DNA of 38,757 nt from an uncultured Erysipelotrichaceae bacterium (GTDB taxonomy: Bacteria; Bacillota_I; Bacilli_A; Erysipelotrichales; Erysipelotrichaceae). The notes under the pieces were generated by a model. The model was not told the origin of the DNA. It saw nothing but the letters and a program-made list of their open reading frames with translations, and ran no database searches. A program made the translations under genes and the position numbers. This document shows, piece after piece, positions 23,667 through 35,541 of this stretch (position 1 is the stretch's first letter; each line of letters begins with the position of its first letter). Location: NCBI GenBank assembly GCA_947167125.1, contig CAMVGT010000020.1, forward strand, positions 1 to 38,757. The letters are read 5' to 3'.

Positions 23667-24479
23667 ATGAGAAAATCAAAAAGCATTCTCGATCTGTTTG
23701 ACCGTCAGGACACGAACAGAATCGTCATGATCGCCTCTTCAAGAATCCGTCCGTCGCGCTATCAGCCGCGTCTCCGCTTCGATGAGGAAGCTCTGGAGGA
23801 ACTGGCCGCATCCATTAAGGAAAACGGACTGATTCAGCCGATCACAGTCAGGAAGATGGGTGATCAGTATGAAATTATTGCAGGAGAAAGAAGATACCGT
23901 GCCTGCATGATGGCAGGGTATAAGGAAATTCCCTGCTACATCATGACACCGACAGAAGAACAGGCCGCCCAGATGGCGCTTGTGGAAAATGTGCAGAGAG
24001 AAAATCTCAGCGCGATTGAAGAAGCGAAAAGCTATGTGCAGATCATGCGCCAGTCCGGAATGACACAGGAACAGGTTGCCAAACGGATCGGAAAGTCACA
24101 GTCTGCAGTCGCAAATAAAATCCGTCTTCTGAATCTGCCGGAAGAAATCCAGCAGTCGGTTATCGAAGGAAAGATTTCCGAGCGTCATGCCAGGGCACTT
24201 CTGAGTGCGCCGGAAGATAAGCAGAAGGAAGTATTCCGGACAATTGTCGACAAAGGAATGAATGTCCGGGAATCTGAAGAATATATCGAAAAAGTAAACG
24301 GACCGAAGAAAACAGTCCGCCGCCGTCAGAAGACGAAAGGATTTACAAGAAATATCCAGATCGCAATCAACTCCGTCATCCAATGCGCGAAGATGATCGA
24401 AAAGATGGGAATTAAAACGAAAGTGGAAACGGAAGACCGTGATGATGAAGTCAGAATGATCATCCGGATTCCCAAATAA
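23667..24479 (+). CDS. noc: Nucleoid occlusion protein Noc (ParB paralogue)
   Basis: A 270-residue ParB-family CTPase. [17 protein letters not shown] and [14 protein letters not shown] are the CTP-binding motifs. It is assigned to Noc rather than ParB on three grounds. The recognition segment reads KSQSAVANK followed by ISERHAR, carrying the Noc-type Gln, Lys and Arg at the positions known to switch ParB/Noc specificity. The C-terminus ([19 protein letters not shown], ending IRIPK) resembles Bacillus Noc. It lies between rsmG and parA. The first residues, [14 protein letters not shown], could form the amphipathic membrane-binding helix used by Noc. AGGAGG precedes the start. Confidence 0.88.
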   Translation: MRKSKSILDLFDRQDTNRIVMIASSRIRPSRYQPRLRFDEEALEELAASIKENGLIQPITVRKMGDQYEIIAGERRYRACMMAGYKEIPCYIMTPTEEQAAQMALVENVQRENLSAIEEAKSYVQIMRQSGMTQEQVAKRIGKSQSAVANKIRLLNLPEEIQQSVIEGKISERHARALLSAPEDKQKEVFRTIVDKGMNVRESEEYIEKVNGPKKTVRRRQKTKGFTRNIQIAINSVIQCAKMIEKMGIKTKVETEDRDDEVRMIIRIPK

Positions 24480-24493
24480 ATGAGGAGATATAT

Positions 24494-25273
24494 ATGGGCA
24501 AGATCATCGCAATCGCAAACCAGAAGGGAGGCGTAGGAAAGACAACGACAGCTATGAACCTGGCTGCCGGACTTTCCTATGTAAATAGAAAAGTTCTTCT
24601 TGTGGATTTTGATCCGCAGGGAAACGCAACACACGGCATCGGAGCCAATAAAGTGGGCTATACCAAAACAGTCTATGATGTGCTGATGTCGGATGCCACC
24701 GTGGATGAATGCAAAATCACACTGCAGATGCCGCCGCTGGATGTCATTCCCGCTACCAGCGGACTGGCTGGCGCGGATGTAGACATGGCATCCTATGAAA
24801 TGGGCAGGGAACAGCTGCTGAAAAAGAAGCTGGACGCTGTAAAGGATCAGTATGATTACATCATCATTGACTGCCCGCCGGCTCTCGGTCTCCTCAACAC
24901 CAATGCATTAACCGCAACTGACACAGTTATGATTCCGGTACAGTGCGAATACTTCGCTCTGGAAGGACTGACACAGCTGCTCAGCACAATTCGTCTTGTA
25001 CAGAGACTCTGGAATCCCCGTCTTTCCATTGAAGGGGTTCTGCTTACGATGTTTGATGTAAGAACAAAGCTCTCTGTGGAAGTACAGCAGGAAGTACGCA
25101 AGTATTTCAAGGAAAAGGTTTACCGCTGCTATATTCCCAGAAATGTAAGGCTCTCCGAAGCACCTTCCCGTGAAGAATCAATTTTCGAATATGACACAAG
25201 ATCGGAAGGCGCAAAAGCTTACGCACAGCTTGTAAAGGAAGTCATCACGCAGAATGAGAAAGGAAAGCGATAA
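24494..25273 (+). CDS. parA: Chromosome-partitioning ATPase ParA (Soj)
   Basis: A 259-residue Walker-type ATPase with the deviant P-loop [14 protein letters not shown] starting near residue 11, [13 protein letters not shown] (switch I region) and [14 protein letters not shown]. It acts with ParB-parS in origin segregation and, in Bacillus, controls DnaA. An SD (TGAGGAG) lies just upstream. The stop shares one base with the parB start (TAATG), so the pair is tightly coupled. Confidence 0.96.
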   Translation: MGKIIAIANQKGGVGKTTTAMNLAAGLSYVNRKVLLVDFDPQGNATHGIGANKVGYTKTVYDVLMSDATVDECKITLQMPPLDVIPATSGLAGADVDMASYEMGREQLLKKKLDAVKDQYDYIIIDCPPALGLLNTNALTATDTVMIPVQCEYFALEGLTQLLSTIRLVQRLWNPRLSIEGVLLTMFDVRTKLSVEVQQEVRKYFKEKVYRCYIPRNVRLSEAPSREESIFEYDTRSEGAKAYAQLVKEVITQNEKGKR

Positions 25274-26178
25274 TGGCTGAAAAAAGAAACAGACCGGGAC
25301 TTGGCGGAAGAGGTCTGGATTCGATCTTCGGAACCGATGTCAATCAGTTCCTGGACGACATTCAGAACAACGCTTCCGAAGTTCCGGGAAGAAAAGAAGT
25401 AGAAATACGGATTGAAGAAATCAGACCGAACCCGTATCAGCCCCGAAAAGAATTTGATCAGGCTGCTCTGAATGAACTCGCTGATTCAATCCGCACACAC
25501 GGTATTTTCACACCGCTGCTTGTCAGAAAAAGTGTGCAGGGCTATGACCTGATTACCGGTGAAAGAAGATTAAGGGCCGCGAAGATTGCCGGACTGACAT
25601 CCGTACCGGCGATCTCTGTTGATTTCACAGATGAACAGATGATGGAAATCTCCATCCTCGAAAATGTTCAGCGTGAAGATCTTAATCCGATTGAAGAAGC
25701 AGCCGCTTATGATTCACTGGTCAGAAATCTCGGCTATACGCAGGAGAAGCTGGCGGAGCGGGTAGGAAAATCCCGTGAATACTGTGCCAACATCATGCGT
25801 CTTCTGAAACTTCCTTCCGAAGTTCAGAAAATGGTTGTGGATAAGAAACTGACAATGAGCCATGTCAGACCCTTGCTTTCTCTGAAAGATGAGGATCAGA
25901 TCTATGAAGCAGCACAGCAGGTCATGAAGAAAAAGATGTCGGTCAGAGAGGTCGAATCCTATGTTCATGATCTTGCCGGAACAGAAGTGAAACCGCAGAA
26001 GAAAAAAATGACTGCGGAAAAGGATCCGTGGATCAGGGATCTGGAAAACAGAATGCAGGAGAAGCTTTCCACCGGTGTATCCGTCTCAAAGAAAGCGATT
26101 CAGATCTCCTACAGCGATACCGAGGATCTCAACAGAATCCTGGAAATCCTCGGATGTATTGAAGAAAGCAGTATGTAA
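25273..26178 (+). CDS. parB: Chromosome-partitioning protein ParB (Spo0J)
   Basis: A 301-residue CTP-dependent DNA clamp that loads at parS. The N-terminus (RPGLGGRGLDSIFG) is the usual ParA-interacting start. CTP motifs are GERRLRAAKIAG and ENVQREDLNPIEEA. The helix-turn-helix reads KSREYCANIMRLL, with the ParB-type Arg where Noc has Gln. The segment usually reading GHxR is SHVR here. Two perfect parS sites lie at 12883 and 14324, about 11-12 kb upstream; no parS is seen within parB itself, unlike Bacillus. Confidence 0.95.
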   Translation: MAEKRNRPGLGGRGLDSIFGTDVNQFLDDIQNNASEVPGRKEVEIRIEEIRPNPYQPRKEFDQAALNELADSIRTHGIFTPLLVRKSVQGYDLITGERRLRAAKIAGLTSVPAISVDFTDEQMMEISILENVQREDLNPIEEAAAYDSLVRNLGYTQEKLAERVGKSREYCANIMRLLKLPSEVQKMVVDKKLTMSHVRPLLSLKDEDQIYEAAQQVMKKKMSVREVESYVHDLAGTEVKPQKKKMTAEKDPWIRDLENRMQEKLSTGVSVSKKAIQISYSDTEDLNRILEILGCIEESSM

Positions 26179-26213
26179 TCAGTTCAAATTAGTCAAAGCC
26201 GGCACTGTGTCGG

Positions 26214-26242
26214 TTGTGATTAAAAAGAATTGATTATAAAAT
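26214..26242 (+). promoter_or_regulatory. Promoter of the ATP synthase operon
   Basis: TTGTGA (26214-26219), a 17-base spacer, and TAAAAT (26237-26242), about 27 bases before the atpI start. No other promoter is seen before any atp gene. Confidence 0.6.
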
Positions 26243-26268
26243 ATTGCATGTGTTCAGAAGGTTTTAAT

Positions 26269-26613
26269 ATGACAAAACGGACATGGACCATCGCTGCTGT
26301 TCTGATGGTGATCGGAACATGTACGCTGCTGATCAGCAGACCGGTCGGATTCGGATTTCTTCTTGGGGCAAGTACTGCAGTTCTCTTATACAAAAGAAAT
26401 GAAAGCTACTGGACTTCCATCCTGAATCAGGGATCCGCGACAAAGTGGACAGGATTTTTCCACTTTATCATCAACTACGCGCTGATGGCAGGCGTGCTTC
26501 TGATCTGCGCAATGAAGCAGGAATATCTCAATATCTTCGCATGCGCAATCGGGTTGTTTCTGATCAAAATTACAGTAACAGTTGACGTTTTGGTTAACAG
26601 GGAAGGAGAGTGA
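26269..26613 (+). CDS. atpI: ATP synthase accessory protein AtpI
   Basis: A 114-residue membrane protein with four hydrophobic segments (about 4-22, 24-40, 60-78 and 84-106). Small proteins of this type lead bacterial atp operons and aid c-ring assembly or ion supply. The ATG at 26269 (MTKRTWTIAAV) has AGAAGG upstream; the earlier ATG at 26230 would sit on the promoter. Sequence conservation in this family is low, so the call rests mainly on position, size and topology. Confidence 0.82.
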   Translation: MTKRTWTIAAVLMVIGTCTLLISRPVGFGFLLGASTAVLLYKRNESYWTSILNQGSATKWTGFFHFIINYALMAGVLLICAMKQEYLNIFACAIGLFLIKITVTVDVLVNREGE

Positions 26614-26618
26614 TCCAA

Positions 26619-27329
26619 TTGACAGTTCAGTCGGATGTATATGTCATTATCCTGATCACGATCATTCTGGCGGCAGCTATCATCCTGCTGTCAAAGAAAT
26701 TCGACCAGGCTGATCCGCTGGAAAAACCGAAAGGAATTCTGGTACCGATCCTGTGGGCTGTGCAGACAGTTTACGGAACGGTAAAAGACAATGTCGGTGA
26801 AAACTACGCGAAGAGGCTGACGCCGTACGTTCTGGTTTTATGGGTATACATCTTTGTTTCAAACATTATCTCGCTGTTCGGATTCTCATCTCCGACAGCC
26901 AACCTGTCGGTCACATTGCTGCTGGCATTCCTGACATGGCTGATGATCCAGGTTGTGGAACTCAAATATCAGGGAATCGGAGGATATCTCCATGGATTCC
27001 TTGAACCGATTCCGGTAATGCTGCCGATGAATATCTTCGGCAAATTCTCAACCATGGTATCAATGTCGCTCCGTCTTTTCGGAAATATTCTCTGCGGCGG
27101 TATCATGATGCAGCTGATTTATTCATTCTGCCAGTTTATTTCCAATAAGCTTGTAGGTCTGGTTGTCGGTTCGAACATCCAGGCATTCAACTTCATCGCG
27201 CCGATTCTGGCTCCGCTCCTGCACGCCTATTTCGATCTGTTTGCAGGATTCATCCAGACATTGGTATTCGTCACTCTGACAATCGTATTAATTGGTAATG
27301 ATATACCTGAAGATGTAAAGAAAGCATAA
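26619..27329 (+). CDS. atpB: ATP synthase F0 subunit a
   Basis: Stator channel subunit of F0. The essential arginine lies in SMSLRLFGNI, and the C-terminal half has LLHAYFDLFAGFIQTLVFVTL. GGAAGGAG at 26601-26608 would be only 1-2 bases from the GTG at 26610 but 10 from the TTG at 26619, so the TTG is favoured (MTVQSDVYVII, 236 residues). With the GTG, the protein would be three residues longer and overlap atpI by 4 bases. The hydrophobic profile gives five to six membrane segments. First structural gene of the operon, order B-E-F-H-A-G-D-C. Confidence 0.94.
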   Translation: MTVQSDVYVIILITIILAAAIILLSKKFDQADPLEKPKGILVPILWAVQTVYGTVKDNVGENYAKRLTPYVLVLWVYIFVSNIISLFGFSSPTANLSVTLLLAFLTWLMIQVVELKYQGIGGYLHGFLEPIPVMLPMNIFGKFSTMVSMSLRLFGNILCGGIMMQLIYSFCQFISNKLVGLVVGSNIQAFNFIAPILAPLLHAYFDLFAGFIQTLVFVTLTIVLIGNDIPEDVKKA

Positions 27330-27345
27330 GGTAAGGAGGATCTAT

Positions 27346-27579
27346 ATGGATATCACACGTGGTTTAATCGCAATCGGTGCGGGACTCGCAGTATGCGCGG
27401 GTATGATGACAGGTCTTGGTGAAGGTACCTGTGCAGCTCATGCCTGTGATGCAATCGGTAAGAATCCGGAAGCAGAATCTAAAATTCGTTCAACAATGAT
27501 TCTTGGTATTGCGCTGTCTGAAACTGTTGCTATTTACGGACTGCTTGTTTCAATTCTGCTGATGTTCGTCTTCAACTAA
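27346..27579 (+). CDS. atpE: ATP synthase F0 subunit c, two-carboxylate type
   Basis: A 77-residue hairpin forming the rotor ring. The ion-binding carboxylate is E59 in ALSETVAIYGL, followed by Thr60 and with Tyr64 five residues on; these correspond to Glu65, Ser66 and Tyr70 of the Ilyobacter Na+ ring. The helix 1 position of Gln32 is Glu26 here (GLGEGT), exactly 33 residues before E59, giving two carboxylates per subunit as described for Fusobacterium. Na+ coupling is therefore likely but unproven; Val61 replaces the usual Thr67. The SD, AAGGAGG, is the strongest in the operon, which suits a high-copy subunit. The polar loop is KNPEAE. Confidence 0.95.
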   Translation: MDITRGLIAIGAGLAVCAGMMTGLGEGTCAAHACDAIGKNPEAESKIRSTMILGIALSETVAIYGLLVSILLMFVFN

Positions 27580-27591
27580 TCAGGTAGATCA

Positions 27592-28096
27592 ATGATTGAT
27601 ATCGATGTACTAAGTCAGCTGATTCCCAATCCGCTGACGATGCTCGTGCAGCTGTGCAGTACATTAGTCCTGTTTCTGTTGATGAAGAAGTTCCTGTGGA
27701 GTTCGGTTGAAAACTTCCTGGAACAGCGCTCTCTCAAAATGCAGTCCGATCTTGAAGCAAGTGAGCAGGCAAAACAGGAAGCTTTAAGCGACCGCCAGAA
27801 AGCACTTGCACAGCTCAATGAAGCTTCTGACAAGGCAGAGCAGATTGTCAGTGCCGCAGTGAAGCAGGCCAAGGATGAAAAGGCCGGCATTCTCGCGCAG
27901 GCTGACAAGGAAGCTGACGCTGCCAGAAAGAAAGCGCATGAGCAGATTGAAGCAGAGCGTCAGGCAATGTACGCAGATATGAAGAAAGAAATGGTTGAAG
28001 TCGCACTGGCCGCAGCCGGCAAACTGCTGGGCGATCAGAATCCGGAAGATCTGGACCGCGACGCAATTGATGCTTTCGTAAAGGGAACGGGCAGCT

Positions 28097-28107
<11 letters not shown>
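27592..28107 (+). CDS. atpF: ATP synthase F0 subunit b
   Basis: Peripheral stalk subunit, 171 residues. One N-terminal membrane helix (residues 16-38) precedes a long charged, Ala/Lys/Glu/Gln-rich coiled coil (about 45-150). The SD is weak. Overlaps atpH by 11 bases. Confidence 0.94.
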
Positions 28108-30165
<2,058 letters not shown>

Positions 30166-30166
30166 T

Positions 30167-31033
30167 ATGGCACAGTCATCTCAGGCACTGAGAACACGCA
30201 TCAAGTCGGTCAACTCCACCCGCAAGATCACAAAAGCGATGGAGATGATCGCGAATGCGAAGCTGTTCAAGCAGCGCGGCAAGATGGAAGCCAACCGTGA
30301 GTACGCACAGAGACTTCAGGATACGGTTGATGAGATCGTTGAAAAGAATCCCGGTGTGGAAAGCAGATATACAAGAAAGAATTCCGGCGACAGAAAGATG
30401 ACGATCATCTTCTGTTCCGACCTCGGTCTTTGCGGCGGTTACAACGCCAATATCATGAAGTTCGCGAAGGATCATCTCAATCCGGAAGATCCCTGCTATC
30501 TGATCGGAACAGCTCTGACCAGACAGCTGAAGGAGAACGGCTTCAATCTGATCAATGAAGAACCGATGTCCAGTGACAGAGCGACATTTCTGGGAATCAA
30601 GGACGCAGTCAGAACAGGCGTCAAAATGTACCAGAAGGGTGAGATCAGCTGTCTGCAGCTTCTCTATACACGCTTTGTCAACACAATGACATTCCGTCCT
30701 GATTTCGATATTCTTCTTCCCTGCAACCTGACACCGGGTGAAACAAGGACAGTTGAGCAGGAAGAACCGGGAATGCATGTTGAAACACTGTTTGAACCGG
30801 ATCCGGAAACAATTCTGAATGAACTGATTCCAATGATGATCGACAATGTCGCATTCGCGGACTGGATGGAATCCACTACAGCGGAACAGGGCAGCCGCCG
30901 TGTTGCAATGAAAACCGCAACCGATAACGCAGATGAATTGAGCCAGAGCCTGAAGCTTGAATACAACAAGGTAAGACAGGCGAATATCACGCAGGAAATC
31001 ACCGAAATTGTCGGCGGTTCTGCGGCAGTATAG
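30167..31033 (+). CDS. atpG: ATP synthase F1 subunit gamma
   Basis: A 288-residue rotary shaft. The N-terminal helix contains INSTRKITKAMEMIA-like sequence (here VNSTRKITKAMEMIANAKL), a Rossmann-type middle carries DLGLCGGYNANIMK, and the C-terminal helix has SLKLEYNKVRQANITQEITEIVGG, the hallmark end. One base separates it from atpA; AAAGGAG precedes the start. Confidence 0.96.
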   Translation: MAQSSQALRTRIKSVNSTRKITKAMEMIANAKLFKQRGKMEANREYAQRLQDTVDEIVEKNPGVESRYTRKNSGDRKMTIIFCSDLGLCGGYNANIMKFAKDHLNPEDPCYLIGTALTRQLKENGFNLINEEPMSSDRATFLGIKDAVRTGVKMYQKGEISCLQLLYTRFVNTMTFRPDFDILLPCNLTPGETRTVEQEEPGMHVETLFEPDPETILNELIPMMIDNVAFADWMESTTAEQGSRRVAMKTATDNADELSQSLKLEYNKVRQANITQEITEIVGGSAAV

Positions 31034-31045
31034 GAAAGAAGGTAA

Positions 31046-32841
<1,796 letters not shown>

Positions 32842-32854
32842 TCAAGCATCATAT

Positions 32855-32889
32855 AAAAGGGATTGCCGGACCGGCAATCCCTTTTAATA
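32855..32889. terminator. Convergent terminator between atpC and the LysR gene
   Basis: Perfect 15-bp stem AAAAGGGATTGCCGG/CCGGCAATCCCTTTT (32855-32869 and 32871-32885) with a single-base centre. The A- and T-rich ends on both sides let it serve both strands, which end within 70 bases of each other. Confidence 0.85.
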
Positions 32890-32906
32890 TTGTTCAATAT
32901 ACAGAA

Positions 32907-33875
32907 TCAGAAGACATACGGATGCTTGTTCAGAGTATACGGATAGCATTCAATAAATACTTCATAGAAAGCTTTCATGGCTTTTGATATGTAATGATTT
33001 TCCGACATGATCATTTCAAATTTTCTTGCGGTCAGATCAGAATCAGGCTTGAAGAACAGTACATCCTCACTGCTGGATGTCACAAGATGATCCGAAATAA
33101 ACGCAATCCCGAGACCGGCACAGGAAAGATGCCATGCGGTCGCAAGCTGATTCACCTGCATCACAACTTTGGGCTCCAGGTTTTCTTCCGCAAACATTTT
33201 TGTGCTTCTTTCATAAAGGTTATTTCCCGGGGAAAGAAGGATGAAGGGAAGATGCACAAAGGAAGAAAGCTTTACGGAAGGAACATGATCATCCAGATGC
33301 TTCAGATTCATAATATCCTTATTCGTCATTGCGGCATTTCTGAGCGATTCAGGAAGATCGAATGTTTTGGGTACACTCAGCAGAACACGGTCTTCAAAAC
33401 AAGGAATTCTGTAGAAAGGATCTTTCGAAGAAAGACCGGCATGAAATGCAATATCAATCCGGTGCTCCTTTAACAAATCCACCAGAACATGCGACCCGGC
33501 TTCCTGCAGATGCAGATGAATGCCCGGGTATTTTTTCTGATAGGCGACAATGACCCGCGGAAGAATATAGGAATTGAAATAATTCGTTCCGCCGATCGTC
33601 AGTGATCCCGCCTTCAGAGAAGAAAGATCATTCAGCTGTTTCTCCAGCTCTGTTTCAAGATCCCGGATTTCCCTGTATTTGCGGATATAGAGTTCTCCGG
33701 CTTCTGTGAGCTGGAGTTTTTTGCTGGAGCGGTCAAAGATCTGTGCTCCTATTTTTTCTTCCGTTCTTTTTACGGCAAGACTGAGTGCCGGCTGGGTAAT
33801 ATACAGCTCTTCCGCCGCTTTGGAAAAGCTGCCGTTTTTATAAACCGACCAGATATATTTCATTTCCTGTTCCAT
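32907..33875 (-). CDS. LysR-family transcriptional regulator
   Basis: A 322-residue regulator: winged helix-turn-helix at residues 3-60 (NGSFSKAAEELYITQPALSLAVKRTEE) and a periplasmic-binding-like effector domain from about 90 to 310, which starts LTIGGTNYFNSYILP. Divergent from the dehydratase-esterase-permease operon, the usual arrangement for a LysR activator of its neighbour. The effector cannot be read from sequence. The ATG at 33875 lacks a clear Shine-Dalgarno. The downstream end converges on the atp operon. Confidence 0.94.
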   Translation of the reverse strand: MEQEMKYIWSVYKNGSFSKAAEELYITQPALSLAVKRTEEKIGAQIFDRSSKKLQLTEAGELYIRKYREIRDLETELEKQLNDLSSLKAGSLTIGGTNYFNSYILPRVIVAYQKKYPGIHLHLQEAGSHVLVDLLKEHRIDIAFHAGLSSKDPFYRIPCFEDRVLLSVPKTFDLPESLRNAAMTNKDIMNLKHLDDHVPSVKLSSFVHLPFILLSPGNNLYERSTKMFAEENLEPKVVMQVNQLATAWHLSCAGLGIAFISDHLVTSSSEDVLFFKPDSDLTARKFEMIMSENHYISKAMKAFYEVFIECYPYTLNKHPYVF

Positions 33876-34005
33876 ACATTCACATATAAATTCAATTAAT
33901 AGATTTATATTTTCTATAAATTTTATATTAATTCAAATGAATGCTATTTTCTAGGTGTAAAGAGATTGATTCCGGAAATATCTCAAAGAATTCAGGAGGA
34001 AACAT
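33876..34005. promoter_or_regulatory. Divergent control region with candidate LysR operator
   Basis: A very AT-rich 130-base gap. A perfect inverted repeat, ATTTATA-N5-TATAAAT (33903-33921), contains the T-N11-A pattern of LysR sites. A second small one, ATTCA-AA-TGAAT (33931-33942), is nearby. A weak promoter toward the dehydratase is TTTATA (33922-33927) with TATTTT (33945-33950), 17 bases apart, placing the large repeat just upstream of -35 as expected for an activator. AGGAGG lies before the dehydratase start. Confidence 0.55.
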
Positions 34006-35517
34006 ATGAAGGTCAACGCATTGATGATGGATCCGACCGACAATGTTGTCACAACGATTACAGAAATCAAAGCCGGTGAGCAGATCATATACCGCAATGG
34101 TGATGAATATAAGGAACTGACAGCAGTCAATGACATTCCTTACTGCCACAAAGCAGCGCTTACGGATCTTGCAAAGGGTGACAAGGTCATCAAATACGGT
34201 GAAAGTCTCGGTGAAGTAAACGAAGAGATCAGAACCGGTGAATGGGTGGCTGACCACAATCTGTTCAGCGTACCGCGTGATTATGACAGTGAACTTGCGG
34301 ATGACACATTTGAAATGTGCGCAAAGCAGTCGGCAAGCAGAAAAGACAGAGAAGGATTCAGGTTCTGGGGCTACCGCAGAGCGGAAGGAAGACCCGGCAT
34401 CCGGAATCATGTGCTGATTCTGCCGACATGCGCGTGCGGAAGCGAGAGCTGCCGGATTGTCGCAAGCCAGGTAAGAGGTGCAGTGAACATTGTCTTCAAC
34501 ACCGGATGTTCGGATGTGGCCGCAAATACAGAAATGAGCCAGAAGGTTCTGACCGGATTTGCCTGCAACCCCAATGTGTACGGTGTTGTCATTATCGGTC
34601 TTGGATGTGAAACAGTCCCGCATAACAAACTGCGTGAAAAGATTCAGAAGATGACAAGCAAGCCGGTTGTCTCCTTCGGAATTCAGGATGAGGGCGGAAC
34701 ATTAAAAACGATTGAAAAAGCAGTCAGAGCAGCCCGTGACATGGCGATGGAAGCAGGAATGCAGCAGAAGGAACTCTTCGATGTTTCCGAATTCTTCCTC
34801 GGCATTGAATGCGGCGGATCAGACGCGACTTCAGGTATTGCGTCAAACCCTGCAGTCGGTGAAATGAGCGACATCCTGGTCGACATGGGTGCCACTTCCA
34901 TGATGAGCGAATCCATTGAATGGATCGGCGGCGAACATGTTCTTGCAAAGCGTGCCGCAGACAAGGAAGTCCATGATCAGATCATCGAAGTATGCCGCGC
35001 ATATGAAGATCATCTCAAAGCAGCCGGTCAGGACTGCAGAGCCGGTCAGCCGACTCCCGGCAATAAAGCTGGCGGACTTTCCACTCTGGATGAAAAGAGT
35101 CTTGGATGTATCCGCAAAGGCGGCACAAGACCGATCGTGGAAGTTCTTGAACAGGCACAGCGTCCGACCAAAAAAGGCGCGATTGTTATGGATACAGCAG
35201 GCTACGATATTTCTTCCGTCACTTCAATGGTTGCGGCAGGATGCCAGGCTGTCATCTTTACAACCGGCAGAGGAACGCCGACCGGAAACGCAATTGTACC
35301 GGTGCTGAAAGTAACTGCCAATGAAAGAACCTATCAGAAGATGGAAGACAACATGGATGTCGATCTCAGCCCGATCGTAAGAGGAGAAAAGACATACCAG
35401 GAGATGGGTGAAGAATTAGTCAATGTGATGGAGAACATCTGCAGCGGAAAAATGACAAAGGCGGAAGCGTTCGGCTTCTCCGACATCGCTGTCGATCACG
35501 TCTGCAGATACGTATAA
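34006..35517 (+). CDS. UxaA-family hydroxy-acid dehydratase (altronate/galactarate/sulfolactate type)
   Basis: A 503-residue fused enzyme of the UxaA/GarD/SuyAB family, which removes water (or sulfite) from sugar acids using a metal. The N-terminal SAF domain (residues 1-85) has the metal-ligand His48 in PYCHKAAL. The main domain begins GFRFWGYRRAEGRPGIRNHVLILPTCACGS, with later GLGCETVPHNKL, ECGGSDATSGIASNPAVG, and GGTRPIVEVLE. The length fits UxaA (about 500) slightly better than GarD. The substrate cannot be settled. AGGAGG precedes the start, and the esterase follows after 24 bases. Confidence 0.88.
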   Translation: MKVNALMMDPTDNVVTTITEIKAGEQIIYRNGDEYKELTAVNDIPYCHKAALTDLAKGDKVIKYGESLGEVNEEIRTGEWVADHNLFSVPRDYDSELADDTFEMCAKQSASRKDREGFRFWGYRRAEGRPGIRNHVLILPTCACGSESCRIVASQVRGAVNIVFNTGCSDVAANTEMSQKVLTGFACNPNVYGVVIIGLGCETVPHNKLREKIQKMTSKPVVSFGIQDEGGTLKTIEKAVRAARDMAMEAGMQQKELFDVSEFFLGIECGGSDATSGIASNPAVGEMSDILVDMGATSMMSESIEWIGGEHVLAKRAADKEVHDQIIEVCRAYEDHLKAAGQDCRAGQPTPGNKAGGLSTLDEKSLGCIRKGGTRPIVEVLEQAQRPTKKGAIVMDTAGYDISSVTSMVAAGCQAVIFTTGRGTPTGNAIVPVLKVTANERTYQKMEDNMDVDLSPIVRGEKTYQEMGEELVNVMENICSGKMTKAEAFGFSDIAVDHVCRYV

Positions 35518-35541
35518 AGAGATAATCCGGAGGAACCAGCA

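Noticed and set aside
25663-25680. TGTTCAGCGTGAAGAT inside parB as the parS known from Bacillus parB
   Set aside because: Six mismatches to the palindrome; it encodes the conserved CTP motif VQREDL, which explains the resemblance.
26190-26216. Hairpin after parB (CCGGCAC/GTGTCGG) as a terminator
   Set aside because: The stem is imperfect with almost no loop and is not followed by a T-run; it more likely overlaps the atp promoter.
33220-33235. ATTTCCCGGGGAAA in the LysR gene as a Noc binding site
   Set aside because: It differs at two positions from the Bacillus Noc consensus and breaks its symmetry; a single copy in coding sequence is weak evidence.
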